Part shown: in pieces, positions 1 through 9,631 of the stretch
Layout of the letters: each line of letters starts with the position of its first letter
Numbering within the stretch: position 1 is the first letter of the stretch
From: an uncultured Clostridia bacterium
Lineage (GTDB): Bacteria; Bacillota; Clostridia; Saccharofermentanales; Saccharofermentanaceae
Direction of reading: 5' to 3'
NCBI GenBank assembly: GCA_937876985.1
Contig: CALEFT010000020.1
Span: 1 to 64,000, forward strand
DNA length: 64,000 nucleotides
Made by a program: the position numbers and the translations under genes
Notes under the pieces: generated by a model
What the model saw: only the letters and a program-made list of their open reading frames with translations
Database searches by the model: none
What the model was told of the DNA's origin: nothing

Positions 1-79
1 GTTGACAAAACTGTTGACGGAAGCCTTGTCAACAAATCTGTCAACAGATTAACCCGATTTTGTTGACAAAACTGTTGAC
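1..79. repeat. GTTGAC half-site array at the window edge
   Basis: The hexamer GTTGAC occurs at 1-6, 13-18, 62-67 and 74-79, and its complement GTCAAC at 28-33 and 40-45. Within each pair the spacing is exactly 12 bases. Positions 1-25 and 62-86 are direct copies with one mismatch, while 1-18 and 28-45 can pair as an imperfect hairpin (15 of 18 positions). No T-run follows the hairpin, so it does not look like a terminator. It lies downstream of the minus-strand helicase gene and may continue to the left of the window. It could be an operator array or a dispersed intergenic repeat; the function is unknown. Confidence 0.6.
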
Positions 80-187
80 AGAAGCCCTTGGACTCTTTTA
101 CAAATCAACTAACTAATCTAATATCAGAAAACCCAATTGAACATCAAAAACCACCGGAAAATAACTTTATAATTGCTGATTTTTGAA

Positions 188-2574
188 TCATAATGCCCAA
201 TGATCAGGAAACAGAGCAAGATATTCTGGCTTGTTAAGTCTATCGTCTATTAATAATGCAAAGCCAGTATCTTCTTCAGTTCTAATTACACGTCCAACTG
301 CCTGAAGAACCTTCTCCCATCCTGGAAATCTATAAGCAAAAGCATAGCCATTACCAAACTTCTCATTGAAATAGTTTGATAATATTTCACGCTCTGGGTT
401 TATCATTGGAATTCCGACTCCAACAATTATTACTCCAGATAGTTTATCTCCAACAAGATCAATTCCTTCTCCGAAGTGTCCTCCTAGTACAGTTCCTGCA
501 AGTAAAATCCCATGCGACTTCGAATCGAAGTGTTCTAGGAATGTAGCTTTCTCTTCATTATTCATAGACTTCGATTGTAATAAAATGCGTGAGTCTTTAA
601 TAGTCTTAGAAATATTTTTCTTAACTATCTCCATGACCATATTCATATATGAGAAAGAAGGGAAGAAACACATATAATTTCCTTGTCTTCCTTCTAGTTC
701 TTTGATTATGCGTTCTGCAATTTGATTTGCTGTAAATGAACGTTCTTTGTATGTTGTAGGAATATTAGTCTCGATTATTATATCCAAATTCTCTGGCGGG
801 AAAGGAGATGGAATATCAAGCTTTCTGCTGTATTCGCAGTTTTTTCCAACAAGCAATAGTATTCAAACGGCGACAAGGTTGCAGAGAAAAATACCACTGG
901 CATCTTGTCCTTTATCTGAGAATCAAGCTTTGATGACGCGTCAAGGCAGCTAAGTTTGATGTTAACTAGGCCATTTTCACAATAGATGCAGGTGATGTAG
1001 TCGTCGTTATAGTATCGTTCCAGAATCGTTAGAAAGAATCTGATCTCGAAGAAAAACTGCAAGGATTTTGCTCTAACACTTCCAGGTCCAAGATCTTCTA
1101 GAAGGATTGATAAGTGCTTACAAGTTCTCCACAAAACAGCATACAAATTCTTCGGGATAATTCTCGTGCCCTCCCAATAAGGCGCAATCAGACAATGCTT
1201 CGAGTCAATTTGCTCTAATTTCTCAAAACATGAATATCTATCTCCGCTAAAGTTGTCCTTACTTGTGAGCTTCTTCTGGCATACATCGAAGTAGTGCTTA
1301 AGCTCGAGCAAAAACTTCTTAAGTGGATATTTGTCCTCGTAGAATAGCAGCATCTCGTCAATCAATTCGTTGGTTATCACTGCAGAGAACATGTCTCTTG
1401 ACCTGTCGACTAGGTTATGCGCCTCGTCAATAAGAATCGCATTTCTTGTATCGGCCTCCTCCGAAAAGCATCTAATCAAACTTACTCTCGGGTCAAACGC
1501 ATGATTGTAGTCGCCTATTATTACTTGACAATAATTGAGAATATCAAGCGATAATTCGTGTGGGCAAATTTCATATTTGCTTGCAATTTGTTTTACTAGC
1601 TCTGGTTCAAAATCGTCATGCGTTAAGCTTTCTTCTAGCGCAAGCTTTACGCGAGAATAGTATTCTTTGGCAAGTTTACAGTATTTTGCATCGCATTTCT
1701 TGCCGTATGGACACATGGCTTCTTTGGATTGTAGCAAAATGGATCTAATGATTAGTCCTTGACTTCGCATATCGTTAATTGCTTTAGACGCGACTTGTCG
1801 AGTTGCAGTTTTGGCGGTTAGATAGAAAATCTTATCGTATTGTCCCTTAAGTAGTCCCTTGATAGCTGGGTAAAGGGTAGAAATTGTTTTACCAATTCCG
1901 GTAGGAGCCTGAACAAATAAGGCTTCCTTGGATAATAGTGAGTCGAGAGTTACTTTCATAAACTCTTTTTGACCCTTTCTTATTGAATTATATGGGAAAG
2001 ATAATTCTCTAATTGTATTTCTCATTGAAATATCATAGAAAACAAGCTTTCTAGCAAATTTAGCATATTCTTCACAAACAGTAATGAAGTAGTCTTTTGC
2101 TTCTTGTCTAGATAATACTATTGTGTCTTCATAGTATTCGAAGGTATTTATGGATACATAACGAAGCGTCAAATCTACGCACTTTGTATTAGGATTATCG
2201 AATAAATATAGGCATCCGTAGAGCATTAATTGCGTGAAATGTTCGCTACGAACTAGTTTGTCGTATGAGCTAATCGCTGATGCGAAGGATTTGATCTCGA
2301 TAATTCTCGTGTTGTTGCCTTCAAAGGCCTCTATTAGAATGTCGGCTCTGCCTGATATGTCTAGTGAGATTACTTCACTTAGGTATTCTCCATGTAGATA
2401 GTGTTCGAATGAAGCTTTCTCACCATAAATTTGCATAATCTCTCCGAAAATCTTCTGGTGAAGTCTAGTACCCTCTAATCCTGAGACAGAATTAAACGAG
2501 GTACTGGATAAGCTTCCAGACCTTGATACATATTGGGCTAACTTGGTGACCGATAATTTATAAACATTATTCAT
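188..2574 (-). pseudogene. DinG/XPD-like ATP-dependent helicase with N-terminal nuclease domain, frameshifted
   Basis: This is one gene in two frames. The N-terminal part (2574 down to 778, 598 residues) has a PD-(D/E)XK-like nuclease region near residues 75-95 (GRADILI then IIEIKSF), a Walker A motif APTGIGKT, a cluster of cysteines (CPYGKKC, YCKLAKEYY, then CPHE) as in the Fe-S domain of XPD/DinG helicases, DEAHNL as Walker B, and FFSATLSPFEYY. The C-terminal part (856 down to 188) has the rest of the helicase: PSPFPPENL, the GxHFGEGIDL block and the QAVGRVIR arginine motif. A shift to the -1 frame in the A6 run on the coding strand (positions 840-845) would join them into about 795 residues. 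The gene may be inactivated by a one-base deletion, be read through by slippage, or be a sequencing error. The family unwinds DNA from 5' to 3'. ATG start at 2574. Confidence 0.85.
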
Positions 2575-2654
2575 GTGTTAATAATATCATTCTTTTCGAT
2601 TTGGCGAAGTTGCAATTTGAAAATTAGTATTGTAAACTTCTTTAGGTTAAAAAC

Positions 2655-2741
2655 GCGGATATGGCGGAATTGGCAGACGCGCATGGTTCAGGTCCATGTA
2701 AGAGCAATCTTGTGCAGGTTCGACTCCTGTTATCCGCACCA
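2655..2741 (+). tRNA. tRNA-Leu(CAG)
   Basis: This is an 87-base class II tRNA including an encoded CCA end. The acceptor stem pairs GCGGATA with TATCCGC. The anticodon stem CATGG/CCATG closes the loop TTCAGGT, giving anticodon CAG for codon CUG. A long variable arm precedes the T-arm GCAGG-TTCGACT-CCTGT. No clear terminator follows it before the two-component genes. Confidence 0.97.
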
Positions 2742-2876
2742 TTTTGTTTTCCTTCTTCTATGGATTTATTACTTATTCGTTACAATTTGATAGATATGCC
2801 ATTTTGAGCACGAAAAGATGCAAATTTGATACAAATTCATGCTATTTATAATATAATGGTGAAGGAGGACTTAACA

Positions 2877-3542
2877 ATGGTAAATATTCTTGTAGTAGAT
2901 GATGAACAGCCAATTTGTGATTTGATCAGAATCACATTGACAAGAGATGGATATAATTGTAAATGTGCTTATGATGGAATTACAGCTGCAGATTATGTTG
3001 AGAAGTACCCATTTGATTTAATACTTCTTGATGTCATGTTACCTGGAATAGATGGCTTTGAGCTAATGGATTATATAAGAGAGTTAGGTACACCGGTTAT
3101 TTTTATTACTGCTAAGAATGCTGTTGCAGACAGAGTAAAGGGTTTAAGACTTGGTGCTGAAGATTATATTGTTAAACCTTTTGATATTTTGGAATTGTCT
3201 GCAAGAGTTGAAGGTGTTTTGCGTAGGCATGGTAAGCTACAAACAATAATTAACATTCATGGTCTAACTATAAATACATCTTCTATGAAGGTAACTCGTG
3301 GTGATGAAGAGATTGCATTTACTCGTAAAGAATATGATGTTCTTTTGCTTTTCGCACAAAATCCTGGAGTTGTTTTGTCAAAAACTACAATTTATGAGAG
3401 AATCTGGGGTGGTGACTACCCTGAATCTACAAGAACTGTAGAGTTACACATTCAGCGAATGAAGCGTAAGTGTGGGTGGAATGATTATATAAAACCTGTC
3501 TATGGTATAGGATATAGGCTAGAGAAAGAGGAGAACGTTTGA
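2877..3542 (+). CDS. OmpR-family response regulator
   Basis: This is a DNA-binding response regulator of 221 residues, the normal length for the OmpR/PhoB family. The receiver domain begins VNILVVDDEQ (acidic pair), carries the phospho-acceptor Asp52 in LILLDVMLPG and a conserved lysine in EDYIVKPFD. The C-terminal winged helix shows AFTRKEYDVLLLF and RTVELHIQRMKRK. I chose ATG 2877 because GAAGGAGG lies just upstream; a longer frame starting at 2826 would lack this and add residues atypical of the family. TATAAT-like sequences at 2847-2857 may form the promoter. Its stop overlaps the start of the kinase gene, so the two are translationally coupled. The signal it responds to is not evident. 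Confidence 0.95.
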   Translation: MVNILVVDDEQPICDLIRITLTRDGYNCKCAYDGITAADYVEKYPFDLILLDVMLPGIDGFELMDYIRELGTPVIFITAKNAVADRVKGLRLGAEDYIVKPFDILELSARVEGVLRRHGKLQTIINIHGLTINTSSMKVTRGDEEIAFTRKEYDVLLLFAQNPGVVLSKTTIYERIWGGDYPESTRTVELHIQRMKRKCGWNDYIKPVYGIGYRLEKEENV

Positions 3543-5032
3543 GCTATAAACTTAAGTTAACAATAGCTATTTCACTGCTGATTTCATTAATGTTTGGAAT
3601 CGGCAGTACTGTTTTGATTTCTACTTCTTTCAATAACAATCTTAAGCTAGAGACAGAATCTAAGCTCGAATCGTTCGAGAATGTACAGAACATACTTGTA
3701 CTAATGTCCTCATCAGCTGTATTTGATATTAATACTCTTACTGATTATCTTGATAAATTGTCAGAAAATGGCATTGGTGGTTGGGATGCTGTGTCGTTAC
3801 GAGAGCAGTCTAATGTTCTTTATAAAGTAAATCAAATTCAGTTACGAACCGTATCTGATGTTATCGACAATATACAAGATATTGAACCTGAGACTGCGAC
3901 CTATTATCATGTGTCAGATAAATATGGTAAGGGTCTCATTGTTGTAAGTAGAATTAATTCGTCTCTATCTAATATTGTTCTTATTGCTCGCTATGATTTG
4001 AGCTATGTATATGAACAGCGTGATGAAGAATTATCAATCTTTCTTAGACTTTATATAATAGTTGTATTCGTAAGTATTCTGGTATCTTTCTTATTGTCGT
4101 TAGTTCTTACAAGACAGCTTAACAAGCTTAAGATCGCTGTTAGAAAGATAGCTAGTGGAGATTATAAGATTCGTTCTAATTTGAAATCTAATGATGAATT
4201 TGGTGAGCTTTCAAGAGACTTTGATTTTATGACAGAGAAGCTAGAAGAGGTTATCGAGAAGCTAGAGAATGATATTGAGAGACAAGAGCAGTTTATGGGT
4301 GCTTTTGCTCACGAGATTAAGACTCCTATGACATCGATAATCGGTTTTGCAGACTTGCTTCGTCAGGATAATCTTGATAAAAATACACAAATGATGGCTT
4401 CTAATTATATTTTTTCGGAGTCGAAGAGACTTGAGAGACTTTCTTTTAAGCTATTAGATTTGATTTTGCTTAAGAAGGATAAGATTAAATATAGTAAGAT
4501 TCGCTTGGATTATTTTGTTAATGAGATTTATAGTGCGCTATATCCTTCACTTGCTAAAAAGGGGATTAAATTAGTTAAGCATGAGGCGAGAGGTGTTGCT
4601 TATTTTGAGCCGGACCTAGTTAAGACCTTGTTATATAACTTGATAGATAATGCTTCTAAGGCTATTGAAGGTGAGGGAATGATTGCAATTGGTGTAAAGC
4701 AAATTCATTCTGGTTGCGAGTTTTATGTTGCTGATAATGGAAGAGGTATGGTTAAAGAAGACCTAACCAAGATTACGGAAGCTTTCTACAGAGTTGATAA
4801 AGCGCGTTCAAGAAGTCAGGGTGGTGCTGGCTTAGGTCTTGCGTTATGCAAGCAAATTGTTGAAGTTCATAATGGTCATATACATTTTGATTCAGAGCCT
4901 AACAAAGGAACAAGAGTAGTTGTCACTTTATTTGGTACGCCTTTAGATATGAAGGAATCTGTTGATAATGTAAATATTAAACTATCTGACCTTGGAAATG
5001 AGATAAGTAGTGGAAAGAATGAAGACAATTAA
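3539..5032 (+). CDS. Sensor histidine kinase
   Basis: This is the cognate membrane kinase of the preceding regulator, 497 residues. It starts at a TTG that shares bases with the regulator's TGA stop and follows AAAGAGGAGA. Layout: membrane segment near residues 6-27, extracytoplasmic sensor region of about 135 residues, second membrane segment near 165-190, HAMP domain (LNKLKIAVRKIASGDYKIR), dimerisation/phospho-acceptor helix FAHEIKTPMTSIIGF with His258, then an ATPase domain with N-box NLIDNASKAI, DNGRGM and GGAGLGLAL. The sensor region has no obvious PAS or Cache signature by eye. The gene for an anchored protein begins inside its last codons. Confidence 0.95.
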   Translation: MSYKLKLTIAISLLISLMFGIGSTVLISTSFNNNLKLETESKLESFENVQNILVLMSSSAVFDINTLTDYLDKLSENGIGGWDAVSLREQSNVLYKVNQIQLRTVSDVIDNIQDIEPETATYYHVSDKYGKGLIVVSRINSSLSNIVLIARYDLSYVYEQRDEELSIFLRLYIIVVFVSILVSFLLSLVLTRQLNKLKIAVRKIASGDYKIRSNLKSNDEFGELSRDFDFMTEKLEEVIEKLENDIERQEQFMGAFAHEIKTPMTSIIGFADLLRQDNLDKNTQMMASNYIFSESKRLERLSFKLLDLILLKKDKIKYSKIRLDYFVNEIYSALYPSLAKKGIKLVKHEARGVAYFEPDLVKTLLYNLIDNASKAIEGEGMIAIGVKQIHSGCEFYVADNGRGMVKEDLTKITEAFYRVDKARSRSQGGAGLGLALCKQIVEVHNGHIHFDSEPNKGTRVVVTLFGTPLDMKESVDNVNIKLSDLGNEISSGKNEDN

Positions 5033-5801
5033 TAAATTTATTGTACCTATTGTTTCTGTGTTAATTACTATTTTGATAGTAGTAGTTTCTTCTATGTTAC
5101 CAAAAATTTATACTGCATATTCTGATGATAGACTTGTAGAAGATACACAAAAACATGAATTCGAACTATATAATCCATATGATCAGTATCTTAATGAGTT
5201 ATCGGATAATAATACAAGTATCATCAATAATCCCAATATAGTCATTTCATATATTAATTCGATGAATTCGCTTTCTTTGTGGCCTGAAGAAGTTGAGACT
5301 AATCATACTGCTAATGAGATTAATGAGTTTAGTATGCTTTTTTTCGATAATGCAATGGAGCTATTCAATGCTAATGATTACTTTAATGAAAGCGATATTG
5401 AAATGGTTTCTAACTTAATGATGTATTATGAAGAAACGGATACTATCTATAATCCTATTTATGCTTGGAATTGCTATTATTATGATCTTGATGGCAATTG
5501 GACATTTTTTATGGTTATTGATGATTTGACAGGTGCAATTTTGTATTTGTCCTTCACTTCGTCAGAATCTAGTAGGTTTAATCTTATTGATATTGAAGAA
5601 ATATCTGAGGCTATGTATACAGAGTTTATGATTGCATCGAACATTCATGTTGAAGATAATATATTACTTTCAGAAAGTTCAGAATATAATACTTTATATT
5701 CTGTTCCATTTGTAAATAACGGTAGCACTTTCTATATGACCTTTAGGAAGAGTATTTATCATAATAATTATTCTGTCGGTTTTGTACTAGAATATATTTA
5801 G
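5019..5801 (+). CDS. Membrane-anchored extracytoplasmic protein of unknown function (first of a pair)
   Basis: I do not recognise this protein. It has about 260 residues, a single N-terminal membrane segment (about residues 6-26, IVPIVSVLITILIVVVSS) and an acidic, asparagine/tyrosine-rich outside domain. It resembles the next gene: both have a (M/L)LPK(I/L) motif just after the membrane segment, a short acidic linker, and a later DD.TG.I segment (VIDDLTGAILYLSF here), a pattern also seen in PepSY-type domains. That link is only a suggestion. The start is probably ATG 5019; a GTG at 5010 is possible. It overlaps the 3' end of the kinase gene and so is in the same operon. It could be an accessory sensor or inhibitor of the kinase, by analogy with anchored partners of other Firmicute kinases. 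Confidence 0.8.
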   Translation: MKTINKFIVPIVSVLITILIVVVSSMLPKIYTAYSDDRLVEDTQKHEFELYNPYDQYLNELSDNNTSIINNPNIVISYINSMNSLSLWPEEVETNHTANEINEFSMLFFDNAMELFNANDYFNESDIEMVSNLMMYYEETDTIYNPIYAWNCYYYDLDGNWTFFMVIDDLTGAILYLSFTSSESSRFNLIDIEEISEAMYTEFMIASNIHVEDNILLSESSEYNTLYSVPFVNNGSTFYMTFRKSIYHNNYSVGFVLEYI

Positions 5802-5812
5802 TAGGAGGTAAT

Positions 5813-6634
5813 ATGAAGAATATTAATATTAGAAAGATTCTCCTACTTATATTTGTCATTGCTGCTGTAGTTATATGCTTTTACATTATTGCTTTACTTC
5901 CAAAGCTTATTGGAAATAAGCAGGATGATTTGTTGTTAGAGCAAACTTATACATCTAATAGAGAGATTGTTGAATCTTTTATCGAACTAGAACAAGTAGA
6001 TTTTGATTGCAGTTTTGGCGAAGCTATCACTATATGGTCAAATTATGATATTAAACAAGAAATTTCTCCAGATAATGTAAGTACCAATTATAATGAAGCT
6101 TATATCAAGAACAGTATTATTAAACCTTATATTCAAAATCTATACTCTATTGATACATTGATTATGAGTGAATTTGAATTCTCTTCTTTTGATTCATCTT
6201 TATTCTTCGTGTATTCTGATGTTATGAATAAGGGAGCATTGATTTGGAATATTGTCATTTTCCCTCCGACAGCGCTTTGGCAGATAACTGTTCAAATAGA
6301 TGATTCAACGGGAAACATTATTCTTATTGACTTCGATATATTGTCTGGTAATTTTTCAGAGTATCCAATTGTTTTGGATGCTTTCTATAATGCCTATGCA
6401 TTTGAACCGAATTTATTACATGATTCAATATATAATCAAATTGTCGATAGTTTTCCTACTGCATATTTTGATATTCCGACATATTATTCGTATAATGTAG
6501 ACGATTCTGTATATAGGCCTACTTATTGTGTTGATTATTTTCACAACTTAGAATTAAATGGTGAAGATGTTTCTTTAATAATGTCTTGTAGTTTGGACTA
6601 TTACGGATTTACTATAGAATATAGTATTGTTTAA
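5813..6634 (+). CDS. Membrane-anchored extracytoplasmic protein of unknown function (second of the pair)
   Basis: This 273-residue protein has one N-terminal membrane segment (about residues 9-30) followed by LLPKLIG and a long outside domain. The segment QIDDSTGNIILIDF matches the equivalent VIDDLTGAILYLSF of the preceding gene, so the two are probably diverged duplicates. TAGGAGGTAAT precedes the ATG. It sits 11 bases after its paralogue and 17 before the amidohydrolase gene, so the kinase, both anchored proteins and perhaps the downstream genes form one transcript. Function is unknown; a role in signal sensing for the kinase is inferred only from position. Confidence 0.8.
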   Translation: MKNINIRKILLLIFVIAAVVICFYIIALLPKLIGNKQDDLLLEQTYTSNREIVESFIELEQVDFDCSFGEAITIWSNYDIKQEISPDNVSTNYNEAYIKNSIIKPYIQNLYSIDTLIMSEFEFSSFDSSLFFVYSDVMNKGALIWNIVIFPPTALWQITVQIDDSTGNIILIDFDILSGNFSEYPIVLDAFYNAYAFEPNLLHDSIYNQIVDSFPTAYFDIPTYYSYNVDDSVYRPTYCVDYFHNLELNGEDVSLIMSCSLDYYGFTIEYSIV

Positions 6635-6651
6635 CAAGGAGAGATATTACT

Positions 6652-7920
6652 ATGATTAGACTTTATAATGCGAGAATTCTTAGCATGAATGATAGAGAAA
6701 TCATGAATGGAGAAGTCTGGGTTAATGACGGTAAGATATCTTATGTTGGTTCTAAGAGAGAAGATGGTGTAATAGCAGATGAAGAAATTGATTGCGAAGG
6801 TAATCTTCTAATGCCTTCATTTAAGAATATGCATACACATACTGCCATGACTTTTAGTAGATCTATTTCTGATAATTTACCACTTCAAAGGTGGTTGTTT
6901 GAACTAATATTCCCAATGGAAGCAGAGCTTAATTCCGAAGACGTGTATTGGTTTGGTCTATTAGGTCTAATGGAGTACTTGGCTTCTGGTGTTTCTTCTT
7001 GCTTTGATATGTACTTCTTTGCTGATTCACTAATTGAAGCTGCAAAGAAGGCTGGTGTTCGTGTAACTTTCTGTGGTACCTGTACAGGAATTAATGATGT
7101 TCCTAAGATGGAACAAGATTATCTAAGAATTAATAATCTTGGTGGGCTATTCAATTACAAGATGGGCTTTCACGCAGAATATACTAATGATATCGATGCC
7201 TTGAAGGCTATTTCTAATCTTGCTCATAAGTATAAGGCTCCTGTTTATTCACACAATCAAGAGACAAAAAAGGAAACAAAAGAATGTATCGATAAATATG
7301 GCAAAACTCCAACACAATTATTTGATGAGTTAGGCTTGTTTGATTATGGTGGAGGTGGTTTCCACTGCGTTCATTTTGAAGATAAGGATTTTGAAATCTT
7401 CAAGAAGCGTGGACTTACTGCTGTAATCAATTCTTGTTCTAATGCGAAGCTTGCGTCTGGAATTGCTGATCTTCGTAAGTTTAATGAATATGGAATTAAT
7501 ATTACTCTTGGTACAGATGGTGCTGGTTCTAATAATTCTCTTGATATGTTTAAGGAGATGTATCTAGCGTCTGTACTTCAAAATATTAAATATGACGATG
7601 CAGCTGGAATAGATCCGTTCGATATTCTTAAGGCTGCTACTTCTAATGCTAATGTTATTATTGGAGTACAAGCAGATTCTTTATCTGTTGGTAAGGCCGC
7701 AGATATTATAATGATTGATCTTAGTAAGCCAAGTATGAATCCACTGTCAAATATTGCAAATAATCTTGTATATAGCGGTTCAGCTCAGGTAGTGAAGATG
7801 ACTATGGTAGATGGCAAAATTCGCTATATGAACGGAGAATTCATTGGCATCGACAAGAACGAAGTAATAATGAATTGTAATTCTAGAATTCAAAGATTAA
7901 AGGACATAATTAATGCGTAA
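6652..7920 (+). CDS. mtaD: TRZ/ATZ-family amidohydrolase, probable 5'-methylthioadenosine/S-adenosylhomocysteine deaminase
   Basis: This 422-residue metal-dependent hydrolase belongs to the family that deaminates S-adenosylhomocysteine, methylthioadenosine or related purine nucleosides in the cytoplasm. Visible motifs are MHTHTAMTF (metal-binding His pair, near residue 60), the family block SDNLPLQRWL, HAEY, HNQE, HCVHF (further histidines) and LGTDGAGSNNSLDM (metal-binding Asp). Length is normal for the family. AAGGAGAG precedes the ATG. The 3' end overlaps the first ABC gene by 8 bases. The exact substrate cannot be fixed from sequence alone; related guanine or cytosine deaminases share the fold. 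Confidence 0.85.
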   Translation: MIRLYNARILSMNDREIMNGEVWVNDGKISYVGSKREDGVIADEEIDCEGNLLMPSFKNMHTHTAMTFSRSISDNLPLQRWLFELIFPMEAELNSEDVYWFGLLGLMEYLASGVSSCFDMYFFADSLIEAAKKAGVRVTFCGTCTGINDVPKMEQDYLRINNLGGLFNYKMGFHAEYTNDIDALKAISNLAHKYKAPVYSHNQETKKETKECIDKYGKTPTQLFDELGLFDYGGGGFHCVHFEDKDFEIFKKRGLTAVINSCSNAKLASGIADLRKFNEYGINITLGTDGAGSNNSLDMFKEMYLASVLQNIKYDDAAGIDPFDILKAATSNANVIIGVQADSLSVGKAADIIMIDLSKPSMNPLSNIANNLVYSGSAQVVKMTMVDGKIRYMNGEFIGIDKNEVIMNCNSRIQRLKDIINA

Positions 7921-9631
7921 GTTACTTGGATATTTTAAGCAATATACCAAAGAATGTATTATTGGACCTATGTTCAAAATGCTGGAAGCAATTTTCGAAC
8001 TTATCGTTCCATTAGTAATTGCAAATATTATCAACAACGGTATAGAGCAGAAAGATTTCTCATATATTATTAAGTGCGCTTTATTGCTAATGCTTTTCGC
8101 GATAGTAGGATACGTATGTGCAACTATTGCTCAGTACTTAAGTAGTAAAGCTGCTATTGGCATCGCTTCTGATATTAGAAGAGACTTGTTTAAGCATATC
8201 TTCGGCATGAGCAACGCCACTTTCGAAAAGAATAATTCTTCAAGACTACTTACTTCGCTTACTGGTGATGTAAATCAAATACAATCAGGTATAAATCTTA
8301 CACTACGTTTGCTTCTTAGATCTCCGTTTATTGTATTTGGCGCTATTGTTATGTCATTTATTGTTAGTAAGAAACTTTCTGTTATTTTCTTGATTGTTGT
8401 ACTGATACTAACTTTATTTATTTTCTTGAACCTGAAGAAGTCTATTCCTTCATATTCCAAGACTAGAGCAGCTCTAGATAACGTAGTTACAAAGACAAAT
8501 GATGCAATTTCTGGAGTAAGAATAATTAGAGGTTTTTGTAAAACTAGCGAAGAAGAACAACTGTTTTATGAATCCAATAATACATTGAAATTAATGCAGA
8601 ATATTTCTTCTAAGATTACTTCTGTGCTTAATCCTGCAACATTTCTAATTATTAATGCAAGTATTTGTACTCTTATATACTTTGGAGCTATTGATGTATC
8701 TGTAGGAGATTTATCTCAAGGTGATGTAGTTGCTCTATATAACTATATGTCCCAGATTCTTGTCGAGCTTATTAAGCTTGCAAATTTAATTATTCAATTA
8801 AGTAAAGCTATTGCATGCGGTAATAGAGTTAGCAAAATACTTGAAATTGATATTATTGATAACAATAATAATGCAATTTATGAATCTTCTAATTCAAAAC
8901 GCGCAATTCATGTTGAGAATGTTTCATATAAATATTCTAACTCTGATAAAGAATCTATCTCGAATATTTCATTTGACTTAGATTATGGAAAGAAACTTGG
9001 TATTGTTGGTAAGACTGGATGTGGAAAGTCTACATTAGGAGCAATAATTGCAAACTTAAATAAGCCTACAAATGGACAAATTATCTATAATTGTAATGAG
9101 GACATTAGAATTGGTTATGTAATGCAGAAGAACAAACTCTTCTCTGGAACGATAGAAGCTAATATTCGTTTAGGTCGTGACTATTTAACAGAAGATGATA
9201 TTAATAATGCTATTTATTCATCTAGTAGCGATGACTTTGTGTTTAAGAAAAATGATGGAATCTATCATGAATTGTCTGAGGGTGGAAAGAATCTTTCCGG
9301 TGGACAGAAGCAAAGACTTGGAATTGCTAGAGCTATCGTAAATAAACCTCATATTCTTGTTATGGACGATGCAACTTCAGCTCTTGATGCTATCACAGAG
9401 AAGAGAGTTAATGATAATATCTCTAATTTTGATTGGGATTTGGCAATCGTTATTATTTCTCAGAAAATCAAATCTATTATTAAATGTGATGAGATTCTTG
9501 TTCTTGATGAAGGAAGAATAATAGGTAAGGGAACTCATAACGAGTTACTATCGACTTGTAATCTTTATAGAGAATTGTTTGAACTACAACATCCAGAAGC
9601 TTCAGATAATCTAGGAGGTGCGCATGAATAA
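7913..9631 (+). CDS. ABC exporter half-transporter with degenerate ATP site (subunit A)
   Basis: This 572-residue protein fuses a six-helix type I exporter domain (about residues 1-310) to a nucleotide-binding domain. Walker A is GKTGCGKST (near 365) and the signature is canonical LSGGQ (near 460). The residue after Walker B is Asp instead of the catalytic Glu (LVMDDATSALD, near 485), and the switch His is replaced by Gln (IISQK, near 517). These are marks of the non-catalytic half of a heterodimeric exporter. The next gene supplies the other half, overlapping by 8 bases. Such pairs export drugs, lipids or peptides; the substrate is unknown. The start overlaps the amidohydrolase stop, with AAAGGA upstream. 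Confidence 0.93.
   Translation: MRKLLGYFKQYTKECIIGPMFKMLEAIFELIVPLVIANIINNGIEQKDFSYIIKCALLLMLFAIVGYVCATIAQYLSSKAAIGIASDIRRDLFKHIFGMSNATFEKNNSSRLLTSLTGDVNQIQSGINLTLRLLLRSPFIVFGAIVMSFIVSKKLSVIFLIVVLILTLFIFLNLKKSIPSYSKTRAALDNVVTKTNDAISGVRIIRGFCKTSEEEQLFYESNNTLKLMQNISSKITSVLNPATFLIINASICTLIYFGAIDVSVGDLSQGDVVALYNYMSQILVELIKLANLIIQLSKAIACGNRVSKILEIDIIDNNNNAIYESSNSKRAIHVENVSYKYSNSDKESISNISFDLDYGKKLGIVGKTGCGKSTLGAIIANLNKPTNGQIIYNCNEDIRIGYVMQKNKLFSGTIEANIRLGRDYLTEDDINNAIYSSSSDDFVFKKNDGIYHELSEGGKNLSGGQKQRLGIARAIVNKPHILVMDDATSALDAITEKRVNDNISNFDWDLAIVIISQKIKSIIKCDEILVLDEGRIIGKGTHNELLSTCNLYRELFELQHPEASDNLGGAHE

Noticed and set aside
1..86. CRISPR-like repeats
   Set aside because: Repeat units are 6 to 25 bases with constant 6-base gaps and an inverted middle pair; there are no unique spacers of 30 bases or cas genes.
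840..846. Canonical A-AAA-AAC slippery heptamer for programmed frameshifting
   Set aside because: The heptamer exists but the zero-frame codons are GAA-AAA-ACT, so it is out of phase for the classical two-tRNA slip. Only a single-tRNA slip on AAA would work, and I saw no strong stimulator stem.
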